A model generated the notes under the pieces. It was given only the letters and a program-made list of their open reading frames with translations, ran no database searches and was not told where the DNA came from. A stretch of DNA of 64,000 nt from Legionella sp. (GTDB taxonomy: Bacteria; Pseudomonadota; Gammaproteobacteria; Legionellales; Legionellaceae): NCBI GenBank assembly GCA_030680075.1, contig JAUXWR010000404.1:92526-156525 (forward strand), in the 5' to 3' direction. Numbering within the stretch: the first letter of the stretch is position 1; each line of letters opens with the position of its first letter. Below, piece after piece: positions 1 to 7,906 of this stretch. A program made the position numbers and the translations under genes.

Positions 1-297
1 GGGCGCATTACGTCTTTTTCAACATTGCTTGAGCAGTTTAATTTGGCAGGCCTGGCTCACAAACCCTGTTATCAACTTTCACAAGGTCAGCGTCGCCGCG
101 TGGCTTTACTGCGCGTCGCAATTACGCGCGCTCGCTTATGGTTGCTGGATGAGCCATTAGTCGCACTGGATAATGCGGCCATTATTTCTTTCACCGATTG
201 CCTTAAACAGCATCTATTCGACGGTGGCTTGATTATCATGACCTCTCATCAAAATTTGCCTGCAAATTTTGTTAATTACGCGGAATACTCATTATGA
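1..297 (+). CDS. ccmA: Cytochrome c biogenesis ATP-binding protein CcmA (3' part)
   Basis: The reading frame is open from base 1, so the gene starts upstream of the window; about 98 C-terminal residues are visible. Seen: an ABC signature region (LSQGQRRRVALLR) followed by a Walker B stretch (WLLDEP) and a D-loop-like LVALDNAA, then the switch histidine region (MTSHQ). The family role is the ATPase of the CcmAB complex, which releases holo-CcmE from CcmC during system I cytochrome c maturation at the inner membrane. It overlaps ccmB by 4 bases, and the following genes are ccmB-I, which fixes the assignment over other ABC ATPases. The Walker A part lies outside the window. Confidence 0.95.
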   Translation, partial: GRITSFSTLLEQFNLAGLAHKPCYQLSQGQRRRVALLRVAITRARLWLLDEPLVALDNAAIISFTDCLKQHLFDGGLIIMTSHQNLPANFVNYAEYSL

Positions 298-974
298 TGC
301 CGCCACTCTCTTGTTTTTTTCGGCAATTTCATCGGGAGTTTCTGGTTAACATCCGCCAACCGCGATTGCTCATTAATTCAGCCCTTTTCTTTGTAATGAT
401 AACGGTATTTTTTCCCCTGACCTTGCCTGCCAATCCTCTCATCATCAGACAAGTAGCCCCTGGTATAATCTGGATCGCTGTTTTATTGGCGATGCTATTA
501 GCATCCGAGCGTTTGTTTCAGCAGGATTATGATGAAGGTATTATTGAGCAGTGGCTAACATCCGGTTATTCTGTGAGCCTTATTGTCAGCGCAAAATTAT
601 TGCTACATTGGTTATTAACCATCGTTCCCTTGCTACTGTTCTCTCCATTTTTGGCCATTTTGTTTGGATTTTCCTCTCGTGAGGTAATAATTTTGATGGC
701 AAGTTTACTCGCGGGCACGCCTGCCATTCTTTATTTATGTGCATTGGCCGCGGCATTTGGTACGAGCATGCAGCACAAGGGTGTATTTATGGCGCTTATT
801 TTACTGCCGCTAACCGTTCCGGTTATGATATTTGGCAGTAGCCTCTTGAGTACTGCTATTGGCAATCAGCAGGTTCTGGGGCATTTAGCGTTATTATTGG
901 CTTTCTCCCTGATTTCAGTCAGCTTTTTGCCCTTTGCAATTGCTTCAATTATTCGCATTAGCCTTGCTGACTAA
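294..974 (+). CDS. ccmB: Haem exporter protein CcmB
   Basis: 226 residues, the usual CcmB length, with about six hydrophobic segments spread over the whole protein and a short cytoplasmic N-terminus (FFRQFHREFLVNIRQPR is typical of the family). It is the membrane partner of CcmA; the complex powers release of haem-loaded CcmE. The ATG overlaps the ccmA stop (ATGATG context), which suggests translational coupling. The stop lies 42 bases before the preferred ccmC start. The gene appears intact. Confidence 0.94.
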   Translation: MMPPLSCFFRQFHREFLVNIRQPRLLINSALFFVMITVFFPLTLPANPLIIRQVAPGIIWIAVLLAMLLASERLFQQDYDEGIIEQWLTSGYSVSLIVSAKLLLHWLLTIVPLLLFSPFLAILFGFSSREVIILMASLLAGTPAILYLCALAAAFGTSMQHKGVFMALILLPLTVPVMIFGSSLLSTAIGNQQVLGHLALLLAFSLISVSFLPFAIASIIRISLAD

Positions 975-1016
975 TGCATGATAAAATTTTACTTTTTTCT
1001 GGTCGATAAATTCCCT

Positions 1017-1760
1017 ATGTGGAAATTTTTATATCAAATGGCGTCGCCGCGGTCTTTTTTTCGCTTAACGCAATCCTGGTTACCCTGGATAGGCTATGCT
1101 GCCTTTTTCTTTTTGGTAACAGGTCTTGTCTGGGGGTTGGTGTTTGCACCAGCGGATTATCAACAAGGCGATGCGTTTCGCATTATTTATGTACATGTAC
1201 CCGCGGCATTTATGTCCATGGCTTTATACGCAGTCATGGCTTTTTGCGCCTTATTGTTACTTGTCTGGCAAATTAAGCTTGCAGGCTTGATGCTTACGTT
1301 TTTCGCAGAGACAGGCGCTTGTATGGCGTTGCTTGCGCTCATTACGGGTAGCATTTGGGGCAAACCCATGTGGGGAACCTGGTGGGTGTGGGATGCGCGC
1401 CTTACCTCTGAATTAATTTTACTCCTTTTGTATGCCGCCATTTTGGCAATGAGTAGCGCTTTTAGTAACCGCGAGCAGAGTGACAAATTGATAGCCATTT
1501 TAACATTGGTAGGGGTTGTTGATTTACCAGTGATTCATTACTCCGTCTACTGGTGGAATACTTTGCATCAAGGTTCAACACTTTCCGTATTTTCCAAACC
1601 TAAAATAGCGGCTCCCATGCTTTATCCTTTACTCTTAAGCCTTGTCGGGTTTTCGCTTTATTGTCTTTGGGTGATTTTGCATAAAGCGGGAAATGAGGTT
1701 TTACTGCGCGAAAGAAAGCAAAAATGGGTAAAAAAACTCTTTGAAGAGGGACTTGTATGA
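1017..1760 (+). CDS. ccmC: Haem lyase/transfer membrane protein CcmC
   Basis: Six-helix inner-membrane protein with the tryptophan-rich WWD signature visible as GTWWVWDARLTSE, flanked by conserved histidines (YVHVPAA; IHYSVYWWNTLHQG) that hold haem in the family. CcmC hands haem to the conserved histidine of CcmE. The frame is open from an ATG at 978, but the ATG at 1017 (MWKFLYQM) gives the usual CcmC N-terminus and 247 residues, so I prefer it; the extra 13 residues would be unusual. The stop overlaps the ccmD ATG. Confidence 0.94.
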   Translation: MWKFLYQMASPRSFFRLTQSWLPWIGYAAFFFLVTGLVWGLVFAPADYQQGDAFRIIYVHVPAAFMSMALYAVMAFCALLLLVWQIKLAGLMLTFFAETGACMALLALITGSIWGKPMWGTWWVWDARLTSELILLLLYAAILAMSSAFSNREQSDKLIAILTLVGVVDLPVIHYSVYWWNTLHQGSTLSVFSKPKIAAPMLYPLLLSLVGFSLYCLWVILHKAGNEVLLRERKQKWVKKLFEEGLV

Positions 1761-1918
1761 GCCAATTGGTAAACTGGTTATCCATGGGCGGTTATTCTTC
1801 CTACGTTTGGTCTGCATACTTTTTGGCCGGTCTTGTTCTTACGGTCAATTTTTTTGGAATGAAAAGACAGAGTCTTCGAACTAAAAAGAAATTGCACCAC
1901 TGGTTTAAGAGTCAATAA
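1757..1918 (+). CDS. ccmD: Small haem-exporter protein CcmD
   Basis: A 53-residue frame beginning at the ATG that overlaps the ccmC stop (ATGA). It has one membrane segment (about residues 14-33) followed by a very basic tail (KRQSLRTKKKLHH). This size, topology and position between ccmC and ccmE are those of CcmD, which stabilises the CcmABC-CcmE complex and aids release of holo-CcmE. The stop is 3 bases before the ccmE ATG. Sequence conservation in CcmD is low, so position and topology carry most of the weight. Confidence 0.9.
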   Translation: MSQLVNWLSMGGYSSYVWSAYFLAGLVLTVNFFGMKRQSLRTKKKLHHWFKSQ

Positions 1919-1921
1919 TTT

Positions 1922-2371
1922 ATGAACCCCGTTAGAAAAAGAAAATTATTAATGTTGTTGTTTATCATATCCGTGTTATTCATGGTGACATTGCTTGTGA
2001 TGTATGCGCTTCGTCAAAATATCAGTTTATTTTACACGCCCACTCAGGTCGCGAGAGGCGAGGCGTCTCATCAAGAGAAGATAAGGCTTGGCGGAATGGT
2101 TGTAAAAAATAGCGTCATTCGCGCCTCTCATGATTTATCCGTGCAATTTAAATTAACCGATCTTAACGAGACGATTACGGTAAATTATCGCGGTATTTTG
2201 CCTGACCTTTTCAGAGAGGGGCAAGGTATTGTCGCGACTGGGGCGATGATTGATAATCAGCACTTTAATGCAGTGGAAGTATTAGCTAAACATGATGAGA
2301 ATTATATGCCGCCGGAAGTGAAGGATGCTCTGGCAAAGGCTTCCCAATCAAAAGGCGGGAGAGGCCTATGA
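1922..2371 (+). CDS. ccmE: Periplasmic haem chaperone CcmE
   Basis: 149 residues: a basic cytoplasmic N-terminus (NPVRKRKL), one membrane anchor (about residues 9-28), and a periplasmic OB-fold domain. The haem-binding signature is present near the C-terminus as [11 protein letters not shown], whose histidine binds haem covalently in the family. CcmE receives haem from CcmC and delivers it to CcmF for attachment to apocytochromes. It starts 3 bases after ccmD and overlaps ccmF by 4 bases. Confidence 0.95.
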   Translation: MNPVRKRKLLMLLFIISVLFMVTLLVMYALRQNISLFYTPTQVARGEASHQEKIRLGGMVVKNSVIRASHDLSVQFKLTDLNETITVNYRGILPDLFREGQGIVATGAMIDNQHFNAVEVLAKHDENYMPPEVKDALAKASQSKGGRGL

Positions 2372-4332
2372 TCGCTGAAATTGGATTATTTTCGCTGGTG
2401 CTGGCTTTATTTTTCGCAGCTCTCCTAGTGGTAATACCTACCTTGGGGCTACGAGGAAACAGGGAAGACTGGATAGCTGCGGCTCCATTTTATGTGGCGG
2501 GGCAATTTATTTTTGTCGCTTTATCTTATGCCTGTTTAACCCTTTGTTTTCTTCAAAGTGACTTTAGTGTTATCTATGTAGTCACTAATTCCAGTATTTC
2601 CTTGCCCTGGTTTTATAAGTTGTGCGCCGTCTGGGGTGGGCATGAAGGGTCGATGTTGTTATGGGTTGCTATTTTAAGCCTTTGGATGATTGCGGTAACG
2701 TGGTTTAGTAAAAATCTCGACGCGCATTTTCGAGCTCGCGTTTTGGTAGTATTGGGTGCTTTGAGTGTGGGGTTTATTCTCTTTCTCTTATCCACGTCGA
2801 ATCCTTTTTTGCGTCAATTTCAGCAGCTTTTGACGGAAGGGCGCGATCTCAATCCTTTATTGCAAGATCCCGGATTTTTATTTCATCCTCCCATGCTTTA
2901 TATGGGATATGTAGGTTTTTCTGTCGCCTTTGCTTTTGCCATTGCAGCCCTTTGGATGGGGCGTCTTGAGCCCGCCTGGGCTAAATGGACAAGACCCTGG
3001 ACATTAGCCGCCTGGTGTTGTCTTACCGCAGGTATTACGTTAGGAAGCTGGTGGGCATATCGAGAGCTTGGCTGGGGCGGGTGGTGGTTTTGGGATCCTG
3101 TTGAAAATGCTTCGTTTATGCCCTGGCTTGTTGGCACGGCATTGATACATTCTTTAGCCGTGAGCGAGAAGCGTCAACAATTTATGGCCTGGACATTGCT
3201 GCTCGCTATTTCTGCTTTTTCACTAAGTCTTGTGGGTACTTTTCTGGTTCGTTCAGGCGTTCTTACATCCGTTCATGCTTTTGCTGTGGATCCAGAGCGT
3301 GGTGCCTATATTTTAGGGTTTTTACTGGTCGTGATTGGCGGTTCATTAGTGCTTTTTGCACTGCGTGCCCATTCGTTGCAAAGCCAGGAAAATCCAGCTC
3401 CTCTATCTCGCGAGAGCGCTTTGCTTTTGAATAATGTCTTTCTCGCAGTCATCATGTTAACGGTTTTGATGGGGACGGTTTATCCCCTGTTAATTGATGG
3501 CTTAGGCTTAGGTAAATTATCCGTAGGCGCTCCTTATTTTAACTCAGTATTTGTGCCATTAATGATCCCTTTATTAATACTGATGGGAGTGGGAGTGCAT
3601 TTAAACTGGCAGCGCGATAATTTGCAAAAAATAAGTGCACGATTGGCGCCGGTATTAATAATGAGCATTATTGTGCCTTTATTTCTCCTTTTTACGTTGA
3701 CCGATCATATCAACATCTACACCTTACTGGGATTAACACTTGCAACCTGGGTTATATTGAGTACGGTAAAATTAGTGCATATGCGAGCAAAACTTCGTGG
3801 TTTTAGATCATTAGGACAAGCATTTTGGGGAATGGTTGCGGCTCATGTTGGCGTTGCGGTGACAGTTATTGGTGTAGCCGTATCTACAGGATATGGTATT
3901 CAGGACGATGTGAAAATGGTGCCAGGCGAGAGTGCTAAACTTGCCGGTTATAGCATCACATTTCTGAGCGAGTCACCGCTGGTTGGTCCTAATTATCAGG
4001 GTACGCAAGCCCGTTTTATCATTAAAAAGGGAAGTAGCGTATCGGTTATTTTTCCTGAAAAGCGAATTTATAATGTTGGCAAAATGGCAATGACGGATTC
4101 TGCCATTGATGTTAATCCTTTCAGAGATATTTATATTGCACTAGGCGAGCCATTAGGTGAATCTGCTTGGGCAGTTCGCTTATACTTTAAGCCGTTTGTG
4201 CGCTGGATTTGGGGTGGAGGATTTTTAATTCTCCTTGGAGGGTTGCTTGCTTTAAGTGACAGGCGGTATTTTCACGTGTCGGCAGCAGCAAGACATTGCC
4301 ATCAAGTTAAGGAATTTGCAATCAAATTGTAG
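2368..4332 (+). CDS. ccmF: Cytochrome c haem lyase subunit CcmF
   Basis: 654 residues with about 15 membrane segments. The WWD motif is clear ([18 protein letters not shown]), as are the early family motif [11 protein letters not shown] and conserved periplasmic histidines. CcmF with CcmH and CcmI forms the complex that attaches haem to CXXCH motifs. The start overlaps the ccmE stop. The stop codon TAG (4330-4332) is the first part of a palindromic intergenic repeat (GTAGGT...), so the extreme C-terminus (AIKL) may have been shaped by that repeat. Confidence 0.95.
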   Translation: MIAEIGLFSLVLALFFAALLVVIPTLGLRGNREDWIAAAPFYVAGQFIFVALSYACLTLCFLQSDFSVIYVVTNSSISLPWFYKLCAVWGGHEGSMLLWVAILSLWMIAVTWFSKNLDAHFRARVLVVLGALSVGFILFLLSTSNPFLRQFQQLLTEGRDLNPLLQDPGFLFHPPMLYMGYVGFSVAFAFAIAALWMGRLEPAWAKWTRPWTLAAWCCLTAGITLGSWWAYRELGWGGWWFWDPVENASFMPWLVGTALIHSLAVSEKRQQFMAWTLLLAISAFSLSLVGTFLVRSGVLTSVHAFAVDPERGAYILGFLLVVIGGSLVLFALRAHSLQSQENPAPLSRESALLLNNVFLAVIMLTVLMGTVYPLLIDGLGLGKLSVGAPYFNSVFVPLMIPLLILMGVGVHLNWQRDNLQKISARLAPVLIMSIIVPLFLLFTLTDHINIYTLLGLTLATWVILSTVKLVHMRAKLRGFRSLGQAFWGMVAAHVGVAVTVIGVAVSTGYGIQDDVKMVPGESAKLAGYSITFLSESPLVGPNYQGTQARFIIKKGSSVSVIFPEKRIYNVGKMAMTDSAIDVNPFRDIYIALGEPLGESAWAVRLYFKPFVRWIWGGGFLILLGGLLALSDRRYFHVSAAARHCHQVKEFAIKL

Positions 4333-4380
4333 GTTGGGCCTCCTGGCCCAACAAACGGTCGGGCGATGCGCCCGACCTAC
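4329..4380. repeat. Double-hairpin palindromic repeat inside the ccm operon
   Basis: Two adjacent inverted repeats, TTGGGCC-TCCT-GGCCCAA and GTCGGGC-GAT-GCGCCCGAC, enclosed by outer arms GTAGGT/ACCTAC. It covers the ccmF stop codon and sits in the only sizeable gap (85 bases) of the ccm operon, before ccmG. It has no T-tract, so it is more likely a REP-like element than a rho-independent terminator. It may still modulate message stability between ccmF and ccmG. Confidence 0.75.
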
Positions 4381-4417
4381 ATTTGATTCAAACATTTATT
4401 AAAAAAAGAGATACAAC

Positions 4418-4954
4418 ATGAAACTAAGTATTTGGCGTCTTTTGCCGGTAGTAGTATTTGCAATGTTAGCCATTTTTTTATGGCGTGGCTTGTCTTTGGA
4501 TCCGCAAAAATTACCTTCTGTGCAAGTAGGCCACCCTTTACCGGCCTTTAATTTACCGGTATTAGGGGATACCCAACACCAATTTAATCCGGCAATTTTA
4601 CAGGGCAAAGTCCTACTCCTCAATGTATGGGCCAGTTGGTGCGAAGCCTGTGTTGAAGAGCAACTGTTTTTGATGCAACTCAAAGAGAAAGGCATTCCTC
4701 TTTATGGATTAAATTATAAAGATGATGCTCAGAATGCAGCACAATGGTTGACCGAGTGGGGTAATCCTTATCAACTTATTGGCGAGGATAAGGATGGAAA
4801 AGTGGCGATAGATTTAGGGGTGTATGGCGCGCCCGAGACTTTTCTCATTGATAAAAAGGGGTTTATTCGTTTTCGTCATGTCGGTATTTTGGATGAAGAA
4901 AATTGGACTCGCGAGTTTTTACCGCGCATTCAACAGTTGCAAGGTGAAGCATGA
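4418..4954 (+). CDS. ccmG: Thiol:disulfide interchange protein CcmG (DsbE)
   Basis: 178 residues: N-terminal signal anchor (LLPVVVFAMLAIFLW) followed by a periplasmic thioredoxin-like domain. The active-site motif is WASWCEACVEE (CXXC form CEAC), and the cis-proline region (YGAPETFLIDKKG) matches the CcmG/DsbE family. It keeps apocytochrome CXXCH cysteines reduced before haem ligation. It overlaps ccmH by 4 bases. Most CcmG proteins have WCxxC with Pro or Val in the middle; the glutamate here is a modest variation. Confidence 0.93.
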   Translation: MKLSIWRLLPVVVFAMLAIFLWRGLSLDPQKLPSVQVGHPLPAFNLPVLGDTQHQFNPAILQGKVLLLNVWASWCEACVEEQLFLMQLKEKGIPLYGLNYKDDAQNAAQWLTEWGNPYQLIGEDKDGKVAIDLGVYGAPETFLIDKKGFIRFRHVGILDEENWTREFLPRIQQLQGEA

Positions 4955-5340
4955 GAGTTTGTTTATTATTGATAATGTCACTGATTTTCTCCAATGTTAC
5001 CGCCAATACGTCGTATCCGTTGCCCACAAAGAAGCAAGAAGCGCAGTTTTCTCATTTGCTAAAAGAGCTTCGTTGCCTGGTTTGTCAAAACCAGGATTTG
5101 GCAGACTCCAGTGCAGGACTCGCTGAAGATTTGCGCAATCAGGTTTATGGGATGATTAAAGAGGGGAAGAGTGATGATGAAGTTATTAATTATCTCACTG
5201 CACGCTATGGCGATTTCATTTTGTTTAAGCCCCCTGTTAAAGCGTTAACGGCATTACTATGGTATGGACCGGGATTATTTCTTTTGCTGGGATTATTTAT
5301 TTTTTGGCGTACCTGTTTAAAGCGAGCTGTAAATGAATGA
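4951..5340 (+). CDS. ccmH: Cytochrome c maturation protein CcmH (thioredoxin-like N-terminal domain)
   Basis: 129 residues: signal peptide (RVCLLLIMSLIFSNVTA), a three-helix periplasmic domain with the reducing motif LRCLVCQNQ (CXXC), the conserved ADLR-like helix (SAGLAEDLRNQV), and one C-terminal membrane anchor (about residues 100-122). In this genome CcmH is split from its TPR part, which is the next gene (ccmI); the arrangement resembles organisms with separate CcmH and CcmI rather than the fused E. coli CcmH. It overlaps ccmG and ccmI. Confidence 0.94.
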   Translation: MRVCLLLIMSLIFSNVTANTSYPLPTKKQEAQFSHLLKELRCLVCQNQDLADSSAGLAEDLRNQVYGMIKEGKSDDEVINYLTARYGDFILFKPPVKALTALLWYGPGLFLLLGLFIFWRTCLKRAVNE

Positions 5341-5998
5341 ATGGTGGTTGATTGCCTGTTTTTTAGTATTGATAAGTTTAGCGTTGTTAATCGCAGCTTA
5401 TCCGCTTCGCAAAAATATACGTAAAGGATTCGTACTATTTCTGGCTTTATTTGTTATGGCAATAGTCTTAGGCTATCGGCAGTGGGGTGCGTGGCCTTTG
5501 TGGTCGCAATATACGGCGGAACAGGCAAAACAGGCAGAAGCTAGAGCCTTGCTCGCAACCGTTAAATCGCCTGAAGAATTAGTGGAAAAATTAAAGGCGA
5601 AACTGGATGATAGCCCACAAAGTGCGCGTGGCTGGTATTTATTAGGGCGCCTTTACGCCAGTCAAAACCAATGGCTGCTTGCGCGAGATGCCTTTTTGAA
5701 ATCGCAACAATTAAATGTTAATGACGAGCAGGCGACTATTAACTACGCAGAAAGCTTATGGCAATTAAATCAACAGCAATTTAATCCGGAAATTCGGCGC
5801 GTTTTTAAAGAGTTATTGCAAAAAAATCCCAATCAGCCTGATGCGCTTGCTATGTTGGCTATGGATGCTTATACCCGCCATGAATATCCCCTGGCGGTAA
5901 TATATTGGCAGAAATTGCTCAAAATTGCTCCACCGCAATCAGATGAGGCTAAAGCGATACGAAAAGCCATTGCCAAGGCACAAGAGCCGCAAGGTTAA
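5333..5998 (+). CDS. ccmI: Cytochrome c biogenesis TPR protein CcmI
   Basis: 221 residues: two N-terminal membrane segments (about residues 4-22 and 32-48) and a periplasmic TPR domain (SARGWYLLGRLYASQNQWLLARDAF... style repeats from about residue 95 on). CcmI-type TPR proteins hold the C-terminus of apocytochrome c and present it to CcmF/CcmH. The start overlaps the ccmH stop by 8 bases. It is the last gene of the ccm operon; a repeat-rich gap follows. Confidence 0.9.
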   Translation: MNEWWLIACFLVLISLALLIAAYPLRKNIRKGFVLFLALFVMAIVLGYRQWGAWPLWSQYTAEQAKQAEARALLATVKSPEELVEKLKAKLDDSPQSARGWYLLGRLYASQNQWLLARDAFLKSQQLNVNDEQATINYAESLWQLNQQQFNPEIRRVFKELLQKNPNQPDALAMLAMDAYTRHEYPLAVIYWQKLLKIAPPQSDEAKAIRKAIAKAQEPQG

Positions 5999-6067
5999 TC
6001 TTCTTTTGTTTTTTGATGCTATGCTTATAGTTGATAAAAAACGGATATGAGGTTGTCTTTCGTGCGT

Positions 6068-6167
6068 CAGCGAAGCAATCCCGTGACTTTTGATGTTTTC
6101 TAAGGCCGCTGGATTGCTTCGCCTACGGCTCGCAATGACGGGTAGTTGGCTCGCAATGACGGGTAGT
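6068..6167. repeat. Intergenic inverted repeat with a 20-bp direct duplication
   Basis: GCGAAGCAATC (6070-6080) is the reverse complement of GATTGCTTCGC (6112-6122), making a long hairpin. After it, GGCTCGCAATGACGGGTAGT occurs twice (6127-6146 and 6148-6167). The text 'GATTGCTTCGCCTACGGCTCGCAATGACG' in pieces is a dispersed intergenic repeat type that I associate with Legionella genomes; similar wording (CTGGATTGCTTC) recurs in the element at 12.9 kb. The rest of the 5999-6227 gap shows nothing else. Confidence 0.7.
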
Positions 6168-6227
6168 AGTTAATTTACCCGCTAAGACGGTAAATTTAAA
6201 GGAATGAATTATTTACAAGGATGGATT

Positions 6228-6434
6228 ATGAGCAATCGTGTGTATCAAGTTGTAGAGTTAGTAGGTACTTCCGAGGATGGTATTGAAGAGGCCATTAATA
6301 ATGCTATCGCCAATGCGGCGAAAGTGCACGGAAAACTGGACTGGTATGAAGTGTTGGAAACGCGTGGATTTATCGAGGGAAACAAAACCAAATATTATCA
6401 AGTTCATTTGAAAATTGGTTGTCACGCGCATTGA
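6228..6434 (+). CDS. Dodecin (flavin storage/buffer protein)
   Basis: A 68-residue protein starting at MSNRVYQVVELVGTS. The frame extends to an ATG at 6204, but 6228 gives the standard dodecin length and start. Typical family features are seen: VYKxVELVGTS-like first strand, the helix EAINNAIANAA, the central flavin-stacking tryptophan (LDWYEV), and the last strand YYQVHLKIG. Dodecins form 12-mers that bind flavins (FAD/FMN/riboflavin). The ending GCHAH is unusual. Monocistronic by spacing. Confidence 0.9.
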   Translation: MSNRVYQVVELVGTSEDGIEEAINNAIANAAKVHGKLDWYEVLETRGFIEGNKTKYYQVHLKIGCHAH

Positions 6435-6444
6435 ATAGTGGCAA

Positions 6445-6471
6445 GTTGGGCTAAATGAAGCGCAGCCCAAC
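6445..6471. terminator. Stem-loop downstream of dodecin
   Basis: GTTGGGCT (6445-6452) pairs with AGCCCAAC (6464-6471) around an 11-base loop, between the convergent dodecin gene and the minus-strand membrane protein gene. No clear T-tract follows, so it may be a weak bidirectional terminator or a half copy of the TTGGGC palindromic repeat seen after ccmF. Confidence 0.5.
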
Positions 6472-6485
6472 AAAGGTTTAGCAAG

Positions 6486-7748
6486 CTATGAACCACCTCC
6501 CGGGCGGGGTGGTTCATAGGACGATGGGGCACTACTCGAAGAACTACCTCCCCCAAAAAAGCTGGAATCCCAGGATGATGGTCTCACCGGCATTTCATTG
6601 CTGGAAGGTTTTACGTGAATTTCTATCGGCGCTTTGCTTATCTTTTGTAGAAGGTCTTTTATTTGCTCGGCTGCTTCGAAAAGCTCTTGAGATTGACAAT
6701 CATCTACCGTAAGCTCACGCCATCTATAGCGTGTTGCCATTTGACCATACTGGTCTGGTTTAATAATGGAATCCATGGTAAATGGATGTGTTGGTTCTTT
6801 TGCAACCTTAAACCAATGTAGCAATTCTTCTTTATCAGTTATATAACTTTGAACCGGAATAGGGTGCCAGGAATTGTCTCTGTAATACTGCTTTTCAAAT
6901 AGAATAGGCGTGTTAATGACATCCCTAACAACATTTAGCTGATCGTCTAACGTTGATAAGTCTTCGTCTTTCAAAGCCTTTTGAACGTCTGCCAAATTTT
7001 TTGATAAATCTATATAACGTTCGGTTAATTGTCTAAGACTCTCAAGGTCATCATGCAATTTTTTTAAGGAAGCATTTGGTAGCGTGATAAATTTTTTAGC
7101 GGTTTTTAGCTCATGAGATGATAATTCAGATGTGAATAGAAGAGGTTCCGTACTCTCCATATCTGGAATTTCTGGCAGGCTTACTGGGGCTTCTTTTTCC
7201 TGCCCGCATTGGACTTCTTGCCATACCTCTTCATCAGCATTTTCTTCTTCAACAAGCGCTACCTCATGAACGGCAACTGCTTCAACAGGCGCTACTCTTT
7301 GAACCGCAATTTTATTTGCAGGAGGTTTAATTTCATAGAAAATTATTTCAAATAAAGAGTGATCTTCACACGTCAGAGAAAATCCGCTAAGAAAGCCTGC
7401 TTTGATACCTTTCCAGGCACTGTCCAAGAGTACAAAGGGGGTGAAAGCGCACAAAACTATCGCTAAAACAGGTAATGCAGCAATAGTTATAACGAAAAAG
7501 AGTAATGACGCGATTGGTATGAAAAGTATGGCAGCTCCTATTGAGAGCCTTTTGCTCATAAGTTCACCAGCCAGTAAAAAAGGGGCAACGAAGGTTAGTG
7601 CACCAAGTAGAATTGTTCCTATAACAATTCCACCCAAGGCCAGTATGCTGCCAAAAAAAAGCGCGCGCAGCGGAAAATACACCATACCTGCGAGCATTGC
7701 TGAAGCACGTAGAGAAATAAAACCTATAATGCGAAGAAATTTCTTCAT
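6486..7748 (-). CDS. Membrane protein with coiled coil and possible U-box-like region
   Basis: 420 residues, family not recognised. Seen: three to four hydrophobic segments within residues 1-125, a linker rich in Ala, Val and Glu (about 145-185), a predicted coiled coil at about 215-270 (LKKLHDDLESLRQLTERY...), then a stretch at about 280-345 whose pattern (TPILFEKQYY; YITDKEELLHWF; EPTHPFTMDSI) resembles the spacing of a U-box (P-I...; x-Y-D-x2-x-I-x2-W; P-x-T). The last 30 residues are Gly/Ser/Pro rich. The terminal codons and TAG stop lie in a perfect 12-bp-arm palindrome (6486-6497/6508-6519). A Legionella host-targeted role is possible but not shown. Confidence 0.65.
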   Translation of the reverse strand: MKKFLRIIGFISLRASAMLAGMVYFPLRALFFGSILALGGIVIGTILLGALTFVAPFLLAGELMSKRLSIGAAILFIPIASLLFFVITIAALPVLAIVLCAFTPFVLLDSAWKGIKAGFLSGFSLTCEDHSLFEIIFYEIKPPANKIAVQRVAPVEAVAVHEVALVEEENADEEVWQEVQCGQEKEAPVSLPEIPDMESTEPLLFTSELSSHELKTAKKFITLPNASLKKLHDDLESLRQLTERYIDLSKNLADVQKALKDEDLSTLDDQLNVVRDVINTPILFEKQYYRDNSWHPIPVQSYITDKEELLHWFKVAKEPTHPFTMDSIIKPDQYGQMATRYRWRELTVDDCQSQELFEAAEQIKDLLQKISKAPIEIHVKPSSNEMPVRPSSWDSSFFGGGSSSSSAPSSYEPPRPGGGS

Positions 7749-7906
7749 GATGGGAAGCCCTTAACGTTGCATAGATAAATGGAAAAAAACATTCCATATA
7801 ACATGGCCATCAAATATTCAGGAATGCGGATCAGATTACGAAGAAAGGTCACGTAGTACCCACCGCCATTGAACAATATGAGCGGATTGTACAAATAATC
7901 TTCAAT

